This document shows, one piece after another, positions 8,522 to 17,433 of a stretch of DNA of 64,000 nucleotides. The position numbers were made by a program, and so were the translations under genes. The notes beneath the pieces are model-generated. The model did not search any database. It had not been told where the DNA came from and saw only the letters and a list, made by a program, of their open reading frames with translations. Source of the DNA: Anaerolineales bacterium (lineage in GTDB: Bacteria; Chloroflexota; Anaerolineae; Anaerolineales; Villigracilaceae); the NCBI GenBank assembly GCA_030583885.1, contig CP129480.1, positions 3,226,714 to 3,290,713 on the forward strand, in the 5' to 3' direction. Position 1 is the stretch's first letter. Each line of letters begins with the position of its first letter.

Positions 8522-9294
8522 ATGGACATCAAAGACGAACAATGGGCAATTGTCAGACCCCTTCTTCCTAAGCCTGTTAGAAGAGCGGATGGACGCGGCA
8601 GGCCGAGGGTCAATGATCGCGAGATCCTAAATGGCATCCTTTGGATTTTGCGAACGGGAGCACGTTGGCAGGATTTGCCAGAGCGCTACCCGCCATACCA
8701 GACTTGCCATCGACGCTTTCAAGAGTGGGTGCAGGCGGGGGTCTTCGAAAAGGTGCTGCAGGCTCTGGTGAGAGACGTGAAAGAGCGTGGCAAGCTGGAT
8801 TTGACAGAGTGTTTCATCGATGGCAGCTTTGTCATCGCAAAAAAGGGGGCCGAGGGGTGGGAAAAACCAAGCGGGGCAAGGGTACAAAGCTCATGGCAGT
8901 GGCAGATCGCGCTGGTCTTCCTATCGCCATATCCGTTGAAAGTGCTTCGCCGCATGAAGTCAGACTGGTCGAAAGCACGCTCAAAAGCCGTTTCACCAAG
9001 GAGCGTCCGGGAAAACTGATCGGTGACCGAGCGTATGATAGTGACCCACTTGACGAGAGGTTGCGAAAACAAGGCATTGAGCTGATCGCACCTCACAAGA
9101 CCAACCGCACAAAGCCACGCACCCAAGATGGCAGGCCTCTGCGGCGTTATCGAAACCGTTGGAAGATCGAGCGGTTGTTTGCTTGGCTGCAAAACTTTCG
9201 GAGAATACAGACTCGACATGAACGGATCCTTGAAAACTATCTTGCCTTTGTCTTGTTGGGCTGCATGATCATTTTATTCAGATCGTGTTTTTGA
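8522..9294 (+). CDS. IS427-type transposase made by -1 frameshift
   Basis: The first frame starts at ATG 8522 and has the conserved opening [16 protein letters not shown], the DUF4096-like HTH region with [17 protein letters not shown], and the first catalytic Asp in ECFIDGSFV. The second frame continues as [18 protein letters not shown], with D in [16 protein letters not shown] and E in [16 protein letters not shown]. The frames join at 8839-8845, A_AAA_AAG followed by a G run, the classical bacterial -1 heptamer. A slip there gives the expected family sequence with no residue lost, so the gene is probably intact and expressed by recoding. Confidence 0.85.
8839..8845 (+). promoter_or_regulatory. 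-1 ribosomal frameshift heptamer A_AAA_AAG
   Basis: The heptamer is in phase with the upstream transposase frame (GCA AAA AAG). A one-base back-slip enters the frame carrying the second and third catalytic residues. Confidence 0.75.
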
Positions 9295-9316
9295 GATGAC
9301 TTCTAATAGTTTGCTG

Positions 9317-9766
9317 TTATTCCAACCACTCAATCCCATACTTTTGAGAAATTTCCCTGTGCTTCGCGTCGTCTATCGTGCCAGCCTGTAGCGCGGATTC
9401 GAGTTCATCGAAGAATAGCTCCATGCCGCTTGGGATTGCCAGTGCCAAAATTCTGAGAGGTACTTTCAGCGGGTTATACAAAGCGTGCGGGATCCATTTT
9501 GGCAGATGCGCGATCCCGCCTGCGCTGGCTTCCAGTTTGTCATTGCCCAGCCTGATCTGAATCGTTCCCTGTAAGACGTATATGATTTCATCTTCATACG
9601 AATGGACATGCAGGCGATTCCCGCTTTCGGAATCGAACTCAGATTCAAAGAGGTAATAATCACTACCCGTTTGTTGACTCGTCAACTTATGCGTAACACC
9701 GATCAACTTCAAAACTCTGCCTGAGCCAGGCGGTATTAAAATCGGTTTTGGGGTGACAGGCTCCAT
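9317..9766 (-). CDS. Cupin-domain protein
   Basis: The 149-residue protein is a single cupin beta-barrel at about residues 35-125. The metal-binding motif 1 is present as NRLHVHSYEDEIIYVLQG (H..H..E) and motif 2 as LPKWIPHALYNP with its His. Proteins of this size act as small-molecule dioxygenases, isomerases or sensors, and the substrate cannot be assigned. It lies 13 bp from the IS427 element and is followed upstream by an SRPBCC gene on the same strand, with 33 bp between them, suggesting a two-gene unit. Confidence 0.75.
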   Translation of the reverse strand: MEPVTPKPILIPPGSGRVLKLIGVTHKLTSQQTGSDYYLFESEFDSESGNRLHVHSYEDEIIYVLQGTIQIRLGNDKLEASAGGIAHLPKWIPHALYNPLKVPLRILALAIPSGMELFFDELESALQAGTIDDAKHREISQKYGIEWLE

Positions 9767-9799
9767 ACTTCCTCTTTGCTTAGCTGTGGTCGAATATTT

Positions 9800-10285
9800 T
9801 TATTTGTGGGCTTGTTCCACATAGTCGCGCAAGCGGGCGAGCCCCCGGTCCATGATCGGCGCTGTCATGGAAAGGTCCATCAGCCTTCCGATCCCTATCA
9901 GTAATAAAAATCGCATCAGCTTGCTTGACATTTCATCGGGAACAAATCCGCGGCTAATGGTCACTCGCGTACCATCTGGCGCCTTTTCAAGCTGATAGGT
10001 AAAGATCATGCCTGCTGTTCCCATCGACGAATGTTGGGTAACGGATTTGAACTGGAACAAGTGCGGACGCTCCAACGCTATGATGGTGCATTCGTCGTGC
10101 ATGACATCCTTGCCGATAACGCCGACCGAACGCCAGCGGCTGCCAATTTTCACAGGACCTGCGTATAAAAGCTCCATTTCGGTCATCTCTCCCCAGTTCT
10201 TGTGGGAGGCTACGTCGAGCAGGTTATCGTAGACTTGTTCCGGTGTTGCATGAATAACGATACTTCGTTCAAAACTGTAAGCCAT
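9800..10285 (-). CDS. SRPBCC-family (polyketide cyclase/START-like) protein
   Basis: The 161-residue protein begins MAYSFERSIVIHATPEQVYDNLLDVASHKNWG, the usual first strand and helix of the SRPBCC ligand-binding fold. It ends with a long C-terminal helix. A purine-rich ribosome-binding site (AAAGGAG) precedes the ATG at 10285. Such proteins bind hydrophobic small molecules, and no catalytic residue can be assigned. It is divergent from the STAND regulator that starts at 10414, so that protein could control it, as is common for such pairs. Confidence 0.75.
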   Translation of the reverse strand: MAYSFERSIVIHATPEQVYDNLLDVASHKNWGEMTEMELLYAGPVKIGSRWRSVGVIGKDVMHDECTIIALERPHLFQFKSVTQHSSMGTAGMIFTYQLEKAPDGTRVTISRGFVPDEMSSKLMRFLLLIGIGRLMDLSMTAPIMDRGLARLRDYVEQAHK

Positions 10286-10413
10286 GTTAGTCTCCTTTGT
10301 TGATGTTTCAACTATACACCTCCCTCAACTTCAGAACTTGACATTTTTCTCCAAAAATTCTCGAAGGGATAGTAATTCGGCTATACTTTGCCTGCCAGCG
10401 GAGTAAATTTATA

Positions 10414-13053
10414 TTGAGTCCCACAGCCGTTACCCCCGATCAATTTTCCACGTTTGGTGATCTGGTTAAACACCTTCGCCGACAGGCGCATCTGACTCAG
10501 ATGGAGCTTGCCATGGCAGTCGGGTATAGCGATGCACAGATCAGCCGTATTGAAAAGAATCAACGGACACCCGACGCGGCAACGATAACGGCTTTATTCG
10601 TTCCTGCATTGGGACTCGAAAATGATTCAAAGTGGATGATGCGTTTGCTCGAACTCGCGAAAGACAAGCCCCAACTCCCTTCAGATAATTCCCAAACAAA
10701 TAGCACGCCGCATAATCTCCCTCATCAATTGACCAGTTTTATCGGGCGCGAAAAGGAAATCGCTGAAGTCACTGACCTGTTAAAAGCTCATCACCTCGTC
10801 ACCCTCACAGGTCCAGGCGGCACAGGCAAAACTCGCCTCTCGCTTCAGGTCGTATCCGATTTGCTCGCCTTCTTTCCTGATGGAGTCCGGCTGATTGAGT
10901 TTGCGTCCATCAGCGAGCCTACCTTGGTCGCATTTGAAGTTACGAATTGGGTTGGGTTGAAAGAGTCGAGCAAATCAGCGCCTTCTGTCACCAAAGTATT
11001 GGTCGAATATTTTCGCTCTCGCAAGGCGCTGCTCATTTTCGATAATTGCGAACATCTCATCGAGCCCATCGCGCATCTGGCGGATCTGCTCACGCAGTCA
11101 TGCAGGGATGTGGTCATTCTCGCCACCAGCCGCGAAACGCTTGGGGTCAAGGGCGAGATCGCCTATGCTGTGCCGCCGCTCAACATTCCCGATTCCAAAT
11201 CAGACCTCTCTACTTTAATGGACTCCGAATCTGGACGCCTCTTCGTGGAACGCGCCTCGGCTGCCTCTACGAGTTTTTCCTTGACCCAGGCAAATGCTTC
11301 AACCATCGCCCAAATCTGCCTCCGGTTAGACGGCATTCCCCTCGCCCTCGAGTTGGCGGCGGCGCGCATCAAAATGATGACGGTAGATGAAATTGTGAAA
11401 CGGCTCAATGACCGCTTCCAACTGCTGAAAGGCGGCGCACGGACAACAATCCCGCGCCAACAAACCCTACGCTCCATGATCGACTGGAGTTACAACCTGC
11501 TCTCGGAGCAGGAGAAGATTCTATTCCGTAGGCTGGCGGTCTTCGTCGGCGGATGGACGCTCGAAGCTGCAGAAGCAGTTTGCGGCGGCGAAGGAAGCGG
11601 GGATCCTGAATCCCACCAGATCCTTGATCTGCTGTCGCAACTGGTTAACAAATCGTTGGTGCTTGTCGAAACCAGACAAGCCGAAAGCCGCTACCACTTT
11701 TTGGAAACGATCCGTCAATATGCGCTTGAGCAATTGTCTGAAGCCGAAGAAGCCTCCGCGATGCGGGCAAAACATCTGGCGTATTTTGTGAAGCTGGCAG
11801 AAGAAGCCGAACCTGAGTTATATCGTTCAGATCAAATCGTCTGGGTGAACAAATTAGACGACGAACTGGATAACCTGCGCCTGGCTTTGGAATGGGCGAT
11901 TGCTGCCGATGCGAAAGCTGGCATGCGTTTATTGGTTTCGCTGGTTTTGTATTGGAATGCACGCATCAACCCGCAGGAATGTGATGCATGGCTGAATCGC
12001 TTATTGGAGCAATACCACGCTGCGGATTCACTGCGCGCTCGGGCGCTGGCATATCGTGGTTTGATACTGACAAATCTTGGAAAATTTAACGAGGCGCGCG
12101 CAAGCGTCAATCAAGGTCTGGAATTGTCGCGTAGTATCTCGGATCAGTCTACTGAAGCGTACAGTCTTTATATTTTGGGGGTGAGTTTTTGGCAGCGGGG
12201 AGATTTCGAACAAGGGGTTCCGATCATGAAACAGAGTTTGGCATTGTACGAGGCGGTGGGCGACAAACTCGGGCAGGCAACCACCTTGATGCGGTTGGTA
12301 GGTTCCTCTGACTATGAAGCCTCGAAAGCCTATATGGTTGAAAGCATACGTCTTCAACGTGAGTTGGGGAATCTTTCAGGGCTTGCCTTTTCCCTGTACT
12401 ATCTTTCCATCTTTTTGATCTTGCATGGAGATTTTTCCTCGCCGTTACCCATGGCGGAAGAGGCTCTGTCAATTTTTCAACGACTTGGAAACTCCGTAGG
12501 GGAGGCAAATGCTTTGACGATCTACGGATATCTTGCATTTTTTCGAAATGAGTATCAGGATTCCATCGCATACGTCAAGAAGGCGATCGAATTAAACGAA
12601 AAGAATGGCGATCTCATGCCAGCTCTCTACAATCGCAGAGAATTGGCAATGGGGCTCCTTCACCAGGGCGACATGGAGGAAGCCAAAGAACTGCTACATG
12701 ATTGCGTCATACAGTTTCAAAAGCTAAATGCATTCGATGGTTTGGCGAAAACCATCGAAACAGTGGCAAGTCTGTTTGTGCGACAAGAAGACCCCGTCCG
12801 TGCCGCGTTGTTGATCGCCTGGGCAGGTGACTTGCGCCAAAAGAGTCGTTCGATTATCTGGCCCATGCAAGGGACATTCATTGACGAGATTCTTGCAAAA
12901 ATCCACACCATGATCGATGAAACGAAATTTGCCGAGCTCTCCACTCAAGGGCGCACGATGACGATGGAAGCAGCAATCGCGCTGGCATTGGAGGGGATAC
13001 ACAAATCATCACTTGCAAATAATGAAATTCCTGCGGGAAAGAAACCAATATAA
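10414..13053 (+). CDS. XRE-type HTH / NB-ARC-like ATPase / TPR regulator (STAND family)
   Basis: This 879-residue protein has an XRE helix-turn-helix (about 12-70: LVKHLRRQAHLTQMELAMAVGYSDAQISRIEKNQR). An NB-ARC/AAA-type NTPase follows, with Walker A GPGGTGKTRLS (about 132-142), Walker B KALLIFDNCEHL and the winged-helix MLIDW-like segment SMIDWSYNLLSEQE. A long TPR-like helical repeat region fills about 480-850. Such STAND proteins hold ATP as an off/on switch and respond to a ligand sensed by the repeats. The start is the TTG at 10414, and no in-frame ATG lies ahead of the HTH. It is divergently placed to the SRPBCC/cupin genes, which are plausible targets. Confidence 0.85.
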   Translation: MSPTAVTPDQFSTFGDLVKHLRRQAHLTQMELAMAVGYSDAQISRIEKNQRTPDAATITALFVPALGLENDSKWMMRLLELAKDKPQLPSDNSQTNSTPHNLPHQLTSFIGREKEIAEVTDLLKAHHLVTLTGPGGTGKTRLSLQVVSDLLAFFPDGVRLIEFASISEPTLVAFEVTNWVGLKESSKSAPSVTKVLVEYFRSRKALLIFDNCEHLIEPIAHLADLLTQSCRDVVILATSRETLGVKGEIAYAVPPLNIPDSKSDLSTLMDSESGRLFVERASAASTSFSLTQANASTIAQICLRLDGIPLALELAAARIKMMTVDEIVKRLNDRFQLLKGGARTTIPRQQTLRSMIDWSYNLLSEQEKILFRRLAVFVGGWTLEAAEAVCGGEGSGDPESHQILDLLSQLVNKSLVLVETRQAESRYHFLETIRQYALEQLSEAEEASAMRAKHLAYFVKLAEEAEPELYRSDQIVWVNKLDDELDNLRLALEWAIAADAKAGMRLLVSLVLYWNARINPQECDAWLNRLLEQYHAADSLRARALAYRGLILTNLGKFNEARASVNQGLELSRSISDQSTEAYSLYILGVSFWQRGDFEQGVPIMKQSLALYEAVGDKLGQATTLMRLVGSSDYEASKAYMVESIRLQRELGNLSGLAFSLYYLSIFLILHGDFSSPLPMAEEALSIFQRLGNSVGEANALTIYGYLAFFRNEYQDSIAYVKKAIELNEKNGDLMPALYNRRELAMGLLHQGDMEEAKELLHDCVIQFQKLNAFDGLAKTIETVASLFVRQEDPVRAALLIAWAGDLRQKSRSIIWPMQGTFIDEILAKIHTMIDETKFAELSTQGRTMTMEAAIALALEGIHKSSLANNEIPAGKKPI

Positions 13054-13283
13054 TCACCGGGTTTCATTGCAAACACCATTATTTTTGGCAGGTTTTATCA
13101 TAGGCGGCAAGCGGAAACGGAAGTCCTCAGCAGGGTGAAGTTAGTTACTTTCTAGTGAAAAAGTTGCCCTACTAAAGAACTGTAAGCGAAAACCGGGCGG
13201 GTGTCTGCTCGGTTTGATCTCGTGTTAGCTTTTTGTTCAAAGTGACATATTTCATATCAAATCTGCAAAAGGATATTCCAAAT
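13054..13283. other. Intergenic stretch without recognised feature
   Basis: Between the STAND regulator and the conserved intergenic element, the only frames are short and lack family resemblance. I see no tRNA, strong hairpin or remnant that I can name. Confidence 0.5.
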
Positions 13284-13396
13284 GCGGCATATATCTGGTA
13301 TACGGGTATAGATTCAGGCCACAAAATTTTGTACCCGCCAAATAGAGAACAAAAAGCCAAAAACGAATGAACACCCCTACGTATAGGGGTGTTTTC
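13284..13396 (+). ncRNA. Conserved intergenic element copy A: core block plus terminator-like hairpin
   Basis: The core reads GCGGCATATATCTGGTATAC then GGGTATAGATTC, related to the blocks at 23306, 29850, 31499 and 54903. A hairpin with 10-bp arms AACACCCCTA / TAGGGGTGTT (13370-13379 and 13384-13393) follows, with TTTT after it in the plus direction. From 13304 onward the sequence is identical to copy B. Whether it is transcribed is not known. The block-plus-terminator layout, repeated at five places, is the reason for the RNA call. Confidence 0.4.
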
Positions 13397-13978
13397 GTTC
13401 ATCAATACGATAACTTGAAATTCACCCAATATAACGCGCAATAACTTCGCCCATTGTTTTTTCCTCCATTATCTTCTCAAGATCGACGCCACCCAGTCTT
13501 CGGTGCGCCCTTCCAGCGTGCGGATGTCTTCGGCGCTCAGTGAGAGTCCCATCGTTTGGTTCAGAAATTGCGCGGCTTTTTCTTCGGTGAAGCGCAAGTC
13601 ATCGGCGCGGATCTCGGTCAACTGTCCGCGCACGCGCCATCGTCCCAGCGGGAGCAGCGGGTCGGCGCGGCTGATGAAGACGAGATGGATGTTGTTGGGA
13701 AGATGGTCGATCAGGTAGGCAAGCACGTCGTGAATGGGCTGCTGCGTGATATGGTGATAATCGTCCAAGATCAGGACGACGCTTTTGCTGACAAATTCTG
13801 AGAGGTCGTTGATGAGTGCGGCGGTCAGTTCGCGTGGGTTGGAGGGACCAGCCGCCAGCAGGGGATCAAGCGCTGGGACAGGATCAGGCTCAAGCGGGCG
13901 CAATGAGGCAGCAATATAAGTAAAAAAGCGACCCGGCTCATTGTCGTCTTCATCCAATGAGTACCAAGCCACTTTTAT
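13304..13978. repeat. 675-bp identical direct repeat, copy 1
   Basis: Every base I compared is identical to 23353-24027 at a constant offset of 10,049, without indels. The repeat covers the intergenic element, the hairpin, and the 3' three quarters of a truncated MalT-like gene on the minus strand. Upstream of 13978 the two genes remain the same length but differ at many residues, so identity stops sharply inside the coding region. Confidence 0.85.
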
Positions 13979-14161
13979 GTCTGGTCTATTTGAAAGCCAC
14001 GCAGAGAGCAACGTCGTTTTTCCAAACCCTGGCGGCGCAGCAACAATGGTGATCGGTGTGTTCAAGAGCTTGTCGAGTCTGGCTGCCAGATCATCACGCT
14101 CAACAAGATTCACAGATGTTTGCGGCGGAAACAGCTTTGTGGTCAGGGTCTGTATAACCAT
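13469..14161 (-). pseudogene. Truncated MalT/LuxR-type ATP-binding regulator head (copy 1)
   Basis: The 230-residue product is only the N-terminal ATPase module of a MalT-like LuxR regulator, a class normally about 850-950 residues long. It has TKLFPP near the start, Walker A APPGFGKTTLLS, the LDEDDNEPGRFFTYI segment, Walker B VVLILDDYHHI and the sensor FISRADPLLPLGRWR. It stops at ILRR, where the family would continue GWVAGLQLA into the winged helix, TPR and LuxR DNA-binding domains. The ATG at 14161 (MVIQTLTTKL) is preferred over the upstream in-frame ATG. It may be a decayed gene or a stand-alone ATPase fragment. Confidence 0.7.
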
Positions 14162-14190
14162 ACAGCAAAAGTATATCAACGAATATTGAT

Positions 14191-14661
14191 TTACATATCC
14201 TCATTCATCCGCGTGAACAGATACGCTTCGATGCTCGGACCATTCGGATTATTCAGCACATTATCCACCCAGGCTTGACGTTCGAAGCCGAGCAGCGCCG
14301 CGTCCCACACGCAGGCGGTCAGACCTGTGTGAGTCTTGTATTCGAGTTTTTCCACTTCCTCCTTCGGAGAGACGAAGACGTGATGATGCAGTTCGTTCTC
14401 GTCCGCCCAGAAATCCACGAAGGCGAAGATCGCGCCGCGCCCGTCGTTGACGCCGATAAAGCCGACGTTGTAATGCGGTTTGTCGCGCGCGACCTTCTGC
14501 AAGTGCTTCCACAAAACGGACTTCGATGCTTCCACCACATGCGGACGCGCAAGCGGCATCCGATAGGCAAGGCTGTACACTTTCAAGCGCCAGCCATCCT
14601 TTTCCCACAACTCCAAAAAGCGGATCGGACGTTTTTGATACGGCTCAACCAACTTGAACAT
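14191..14661 (-). CDS. Conserved-looking hypothetical protein
   Basis: The 156-residue soluble protein starts MFKLVEPYQKRPIRFLELWEKDGWRLKVYSLAY and contains VGFIGVNDGRGAIFAFVDFW followed by ENELHHHVFVS. The aromatic-rich beta pattern suggests a compact alpha/beta domain, but I do not recognise the family. There are no cysteines in pairs, no signal peptide and no Walker motif. It lies 10 bp downstream of an alpha/beta hydrolase on the same strand and so is likely the last gene of that operon. Confidence 0.65.
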   Translation of the reverse strand: MFKLVEPYQKRPIRFLELWEKDGWRLKVYSLAYRMPLARPHVVEASKSVLWKHLQKVARDKPHYNVGFIGVNDGRGAIFAFVDFWADENELHHHVFVSPKEEVEKLEYKTHTGLTACVWDAALLGFERQAWVDNVLNNPNGPSIEAYLFTRMNEDM

Positions 14662-14671
14662 GGCTCATCTC

Positions 14672-15688
14672 CTATTTTTTGATGGATAAAGAATCCTTAT
14701 ATCGAATTTTACCCATCATTTCCAAAATGGATTCGGTAACGATCTCAGGCTGATCGAACATGACGTTGTGCCCACTTCTTTCCGCGACGATGCGCCTGCC
14801 TCGAGTTGACAGCGATACAATCTCCGCCTGAAGTTTTTGCCACGCGGCTTCGTACTCGTCGCGCACCTGTTGACCCAATGATGGTGGAACGGCATTTGCA
14901 TCCAATTGCCCATGACTGATGACGGTCAGAGGCAGGTCGCCAAGCGTGGACACAGGCTGGGTCTGCGCCGCGTAAACGCTTTCAGATTCAGCGACCAACG
15001 CTTCAGCATGGCTATTGCTGGATGCCATCACACCTTGCATTTGTGCGACTACTTCTTTCGAGAGTTTGCCGTTGTCTCCAATTGCGATCAGGCTGGGCTT
15101 GAGGGCAAAGATGCCGAGTGTACCCATCAACTTCATTACGCCCATCATGCCTTTCATCGAGTTTGCCATTTTCACCATCGCTTCAGGGAAGTGTTTCATC
15201 TGCTGTTCGTGAGCGGAATCCACCATCACAAGCCCAGCGACTTCACCCGGATATTTCGCCGCGAACTGACGGGCGACAGGTCCACCGAGGGAGTGACCGA
15301 CGAGGATGTATGGGGCAGGGATGTTTGCATTGACCAGCATCGTGTGTAATTCCACCGCCATCGTGAACGCATCACGCGGGTAGGGGCTGGGGTCGCTCCA
15401 GCCGAGACCTGCGCGGTCATAGGTGACGACCCGCGTGGCTTTGGCAATGGCAGGGCGGACGAGTTCCCATGAGAGTCCGATCCCGCCTGCGCCTGAGTCG
15501 AGGATGACGGTGGGAGTCCCTTCGCCTTCGACGTGCATGTGGAGGCGGTAACCGCCAATGTCCACCATCTGCCCGATGGGCAGATACTGCTTCCTGAGGC
15601 GGGCTTTGGCACGAGATGCTAGGGCGAGGAAAATGCCGATCGAAACAGCGAGCAGGCTCAAGGTCCAGAAAAGAGGCGAGAGGTTCAT
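14672..15688 (-). CDS. Membrane-anchored alpha/beta hydrolase
   Basis: The 338-residue protein has an N-terminal hydrophobic helix (about 5-25), probably a membrane anchor. An alpha/beta hydrolase domain follows: an oxyanion-type segment VILDSGAGG, TYDRAGLGWSD, the nucleophile elbow GHSLGG with Ser133, and a C-terminal SGHNVMFDQP supplying His. I chose ATG 15688 because GGAG sits 6 bases upstream. An in-frame TTG four codons earlier is the alternative. It begins one base after the MFS gene's stop, so the two are co-transcribed. The substrate is unknown. Confidence 0.8.
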   Translation of the reverse strand: MNLSPLFWTLSLLAVSIGIFLALASRAKARLRKQYLPIGQMVDIGGYRLHMHVEGEGTPTVILDSGAGGIGLSWELVRPAIAKATRVVTYDRAGLGWSDPSPYPRDAFTMAVELHTMLVNANIPAPYILVGHSLGGPVARQFAAKYPGEVAGLVMVDSAHEQQMKHFPEAMVKMANSMKGMMGVMKLMGTLGIFALKPSLIAIGDNGKLSKEVVAQMQGVMASSNSHAEALVAESESVYAAQTQPVSTLGDLPLTVISHGQLDANAVPPSLGQQVRDEYEAAWQKLQAEIVSLSTRGRRIVAERSGHNVMFDQPEIVTESILEMMGKIRYKDSLSIKK

Positions 15689-15689
15689 G

Positions 15690-16976
15690 TCAATCTCCAA
15701 TCTGCGCGGCAGGTTCCATCGCGTGGACAGTTGGATTTAGAGTCATCAAAATTCCAAGCAGGGCGACGATCCCACCAGAGACGGTGAGCAACAGAGTCAC
15801 ATCCACACGGCTGAGAGCACCAGAGAGCGCCATCGAGACGGGGAAGAGACCTGTGCTGGAGAACATGAGCAACGACATCAGGCGACCGATGAAGGCTCTA
15901 GGAGCACGACTTTGCACCCAGGTGGTGAAGAAGACGTTGATATACCCATTGACTGAGCCAAGCGTGAGTCCAATGACTGCTGCGATGAGGGTGGATGACG
16001 AGACGCCAAGGAGGGCGAGTCCGATGCCCATCACACTAACGAGACTGAGGAGCACTGTACCCATGCGCTTCGGATTCGGGCGAGGTAATATGCCAGCCAG
16101 CGCTATCCCAATGAGCGAGCCCGCTCCCCAAGTGGAGAGGATGGTTCCGTAGGCAACCGCCCCTTCGGGAAAGCGCGTGTTTGCGAGGATGGGCACGCCG
16201 ATGTTGAAGGGCCCGTTGAAAAAGAAGGTGACCGCTGCGACTACGAAGAAGAAAGCACGCAGGGGAACATCATTCCAGACGAAGTTCAGGCCTAAGCGGA
16301 TGGATTCGAGGATGTTCTCGCTGGTTTCGCGCGATTCGTTCTGCGGGGTTCTGATAAACACCAGCGTGACAAGCGAGGCAAGGAAGGTCAGCGCATCAAG
16401 ACCGAACGCTGCGGCAATGCCTTTCATATCTGCCGTAGCAGAACGACCATCTCCCAACACTGCGATTAACACACCTGCCAGTACAGGACCTGCCAGCATG
16501 GCAAGCATCATCATGCCGTGGATAAGAGAGTTGGCAACCTGGAGGTTTTCTTTCTTCACCAGTTGCGGCGTCATCGAACTCTGCGCGGGATAGAAGAACG
16601 CATCTGCCACGCCAAATAGAATGGCAAGAGTATATAACATCCACAGTTGGACATTGTTCGTGAAGACCAATCCTGCGAGCAGGGAAACGAACATAAAACG
16701 CGCCGCATTTGACGCCAGCATAAGCGAGCGCGGCGAGAAGCGGTCAGTAAGGGCGCCGCCGACCAGCATCAACAACGCGCGGGGAATCGCCGAGAGGGCC
16801 AGCACGGTTCCCATCGCAAGTGAGTCGCCTGTCAATTGCAAGACGAGCCACGGCAGGGCGATCATGTAGAAGTGGTCGCCAAGCACAGATATGCCTTCGC
16901 CGACCCACAGCAGGCGGAAGTTATAGTTGCCAATCACTTCGCGGAACGGATTGGTTTTGGTTTCAGTTTGAATCAT
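15690..16976 (-). CDS. MFS efflux transporter
   Basis: The 428-residue protein has about 12 hydrophobic helices and the opening FREVIGNYNFRLLWVGEGISVLGDHFYMIALPWLV, the style of the MFS_3/enterobactin-exporter-like drug and siderophore exporters. Between helices 2 and 3 is GGALTDRFSPRSLMLAS, the expected GxLaDrxgrr loop. Start ATG 16976 (MIQTETK) is favoured by AGGAG nine bases upstream, although two in-frame ATGs lie earlier. It overlaps the receiver-like gene by 14 bases, implying translational coupling, and is followed directly by the hydrolase. Confidence 0.85.
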   Translation of the reverse strand: MIQTETKTNPFREVIGNYNFRLLWVGEGISVLGDHFYMIALPWLVLQLTGDSLAMGTVLALSAIPRALLMLVGGALTDRFSPRSLMLASNAARFMFVSLLAGLVFTNNVQLWMLYTLAILFGVADAFFYPAQSSMTPQLVKKENLQVANSLIHGMMMLAMLAGPVLAGVLIAVLGDGRSATADMKGIAAAFGLDALTFLASLVTLVFIRTPQNESRETSENILESIRLGLNFVWNDVPLRAFFFVVAAVTFFFNGPFNIGVPILANTRFPEGAVAYGTILSTWGAGSLIGIALAGILPRPNPKRMGTVLLSLVSVMGIGLALLGVSSSTLIAAVIGLTLGSVNGYINVFFTTWVQSRAPRAFIGRLMSLLMFSSTGLFPVSMALSGALSRVDVTLLLTVSGGIVALLGILMTLNPTVHAMEPAAQIGD

Positions 16977-17355
16977 TGTGTTCATCTCCTTCTTCTGACA
17001 ATAAATTGGTAATGATTGATGCAATGGCAGCGGGTGCGATGCCTTTGATCAGAACCGCCTCTGCATGTGTGATCAGCACATCCCTTCCTGAAACATCATC
17101 CACGAGCAAAACGCGTCTCGTGCCAGGCGAAAGTGAACGGAACGTTTCCAGCGCGGATATTGGGTCTTTGCCAAGCAAGGTTTCGTCGAGCAGGACGATT
17201 TTGGGTCGGTGTTCTTCGGTGAGGGTGTGGGCGTCAGGCAGATCCTTGGCGGCTTGGACGCGTGAGATGTGCGGAAGCGATCCGAGCAATGCGCCGAGCC
17301 CTTGTTGTAAAACATCCGAACGGGTGACGATAAGGATTTCGATGTGTTTGTCCAT
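16963..17355 (-). CDS. Stand-alone receiver-like domain protein
   Basis: The 130-residue protein resembles a CheY-like receiver: MDKHIEILIVTRSDVLQQGLGALL at the start, KIVLLDETLLGKDPISALE with Asp at the phosphorylation position, and GTRRVLLVDD then a Lys late (LIKGIAP). The acidic pair normally next to the first strand is replaced by TRSD, so phosphorylation is uncertain and it may be a pseudo-receiver. There is no output domain. Its 3' end overlaps the MFS gene, so it heads the receiver-MFS-hydrolase-hypothetical operon. A palindromic TACGTCA-AA-TGACGTA sequence lies about 60 bp upstream. Confidence 0.65.
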   Translation of the reverse strand: MDKHIEILIVTRSDVLQQGLGALLGSLPHISRVQAAKDLPDAHTLTEEHRPKIVLLDETLLGKDPISALETFRSLSPGTRRVLLVDDVSGRDVLITHAEAVLIKGIAPAAIASIITNLLSEEGDEHNDSN

Positions 17356-17387
17356 GTTTCAAGAATACCTTTTCCAACAGGCTGGCG

Positions 17388-17428
17388 CATCGGCGGGGAG
17401 GCGGATTTGAGGTACGTCAAATGACGTA
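17388..17428 (-). promoter_or_regulatory. Shared upstream module 1 with TACGTCA-AA-TGACGTA
   Basis: CATCGGCGG (17388-17396) and TACGTCAAATGACGTA (17413-17428) lie just upstream of the receiver-like gene. The same CATCGGCGG and AATGACGTA parts recur upstream of the next two minus-strand genes (17973-18047 and 18776-18850). This suggests a common operator or promoter. The regulator is not known. Confidence 0.45.
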
Positions 17429-17433
17429 TTCGA

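Larger units (their letters stand above)
8467..9303 (+). mobile_element. IS5-family element, IS427 type
   Basis: The element of about 837 bp has inverted ends GAAGCTATCTCAAAAAT (8467-8483) and the reverse complement of GAAGTCATCTCAAAAAC (ending 9303). It is flanked by TA on both sides (8465-8466 and 9304-9305), the target duplication usual for the IS427 group. It carries one transposase gene in two frames. Confidence 0.85.

Noticed and set aside
13172..13441. Open frame of 89 codons on the minus strand, with a partly identical partner at 23212-23490
   Set aside because: The shared first half is part of the 675-bp repeat and crosses the terminator-like hairpin. The second halves are unrelated, so it is an accidental frame in a repeated non-coding segment.
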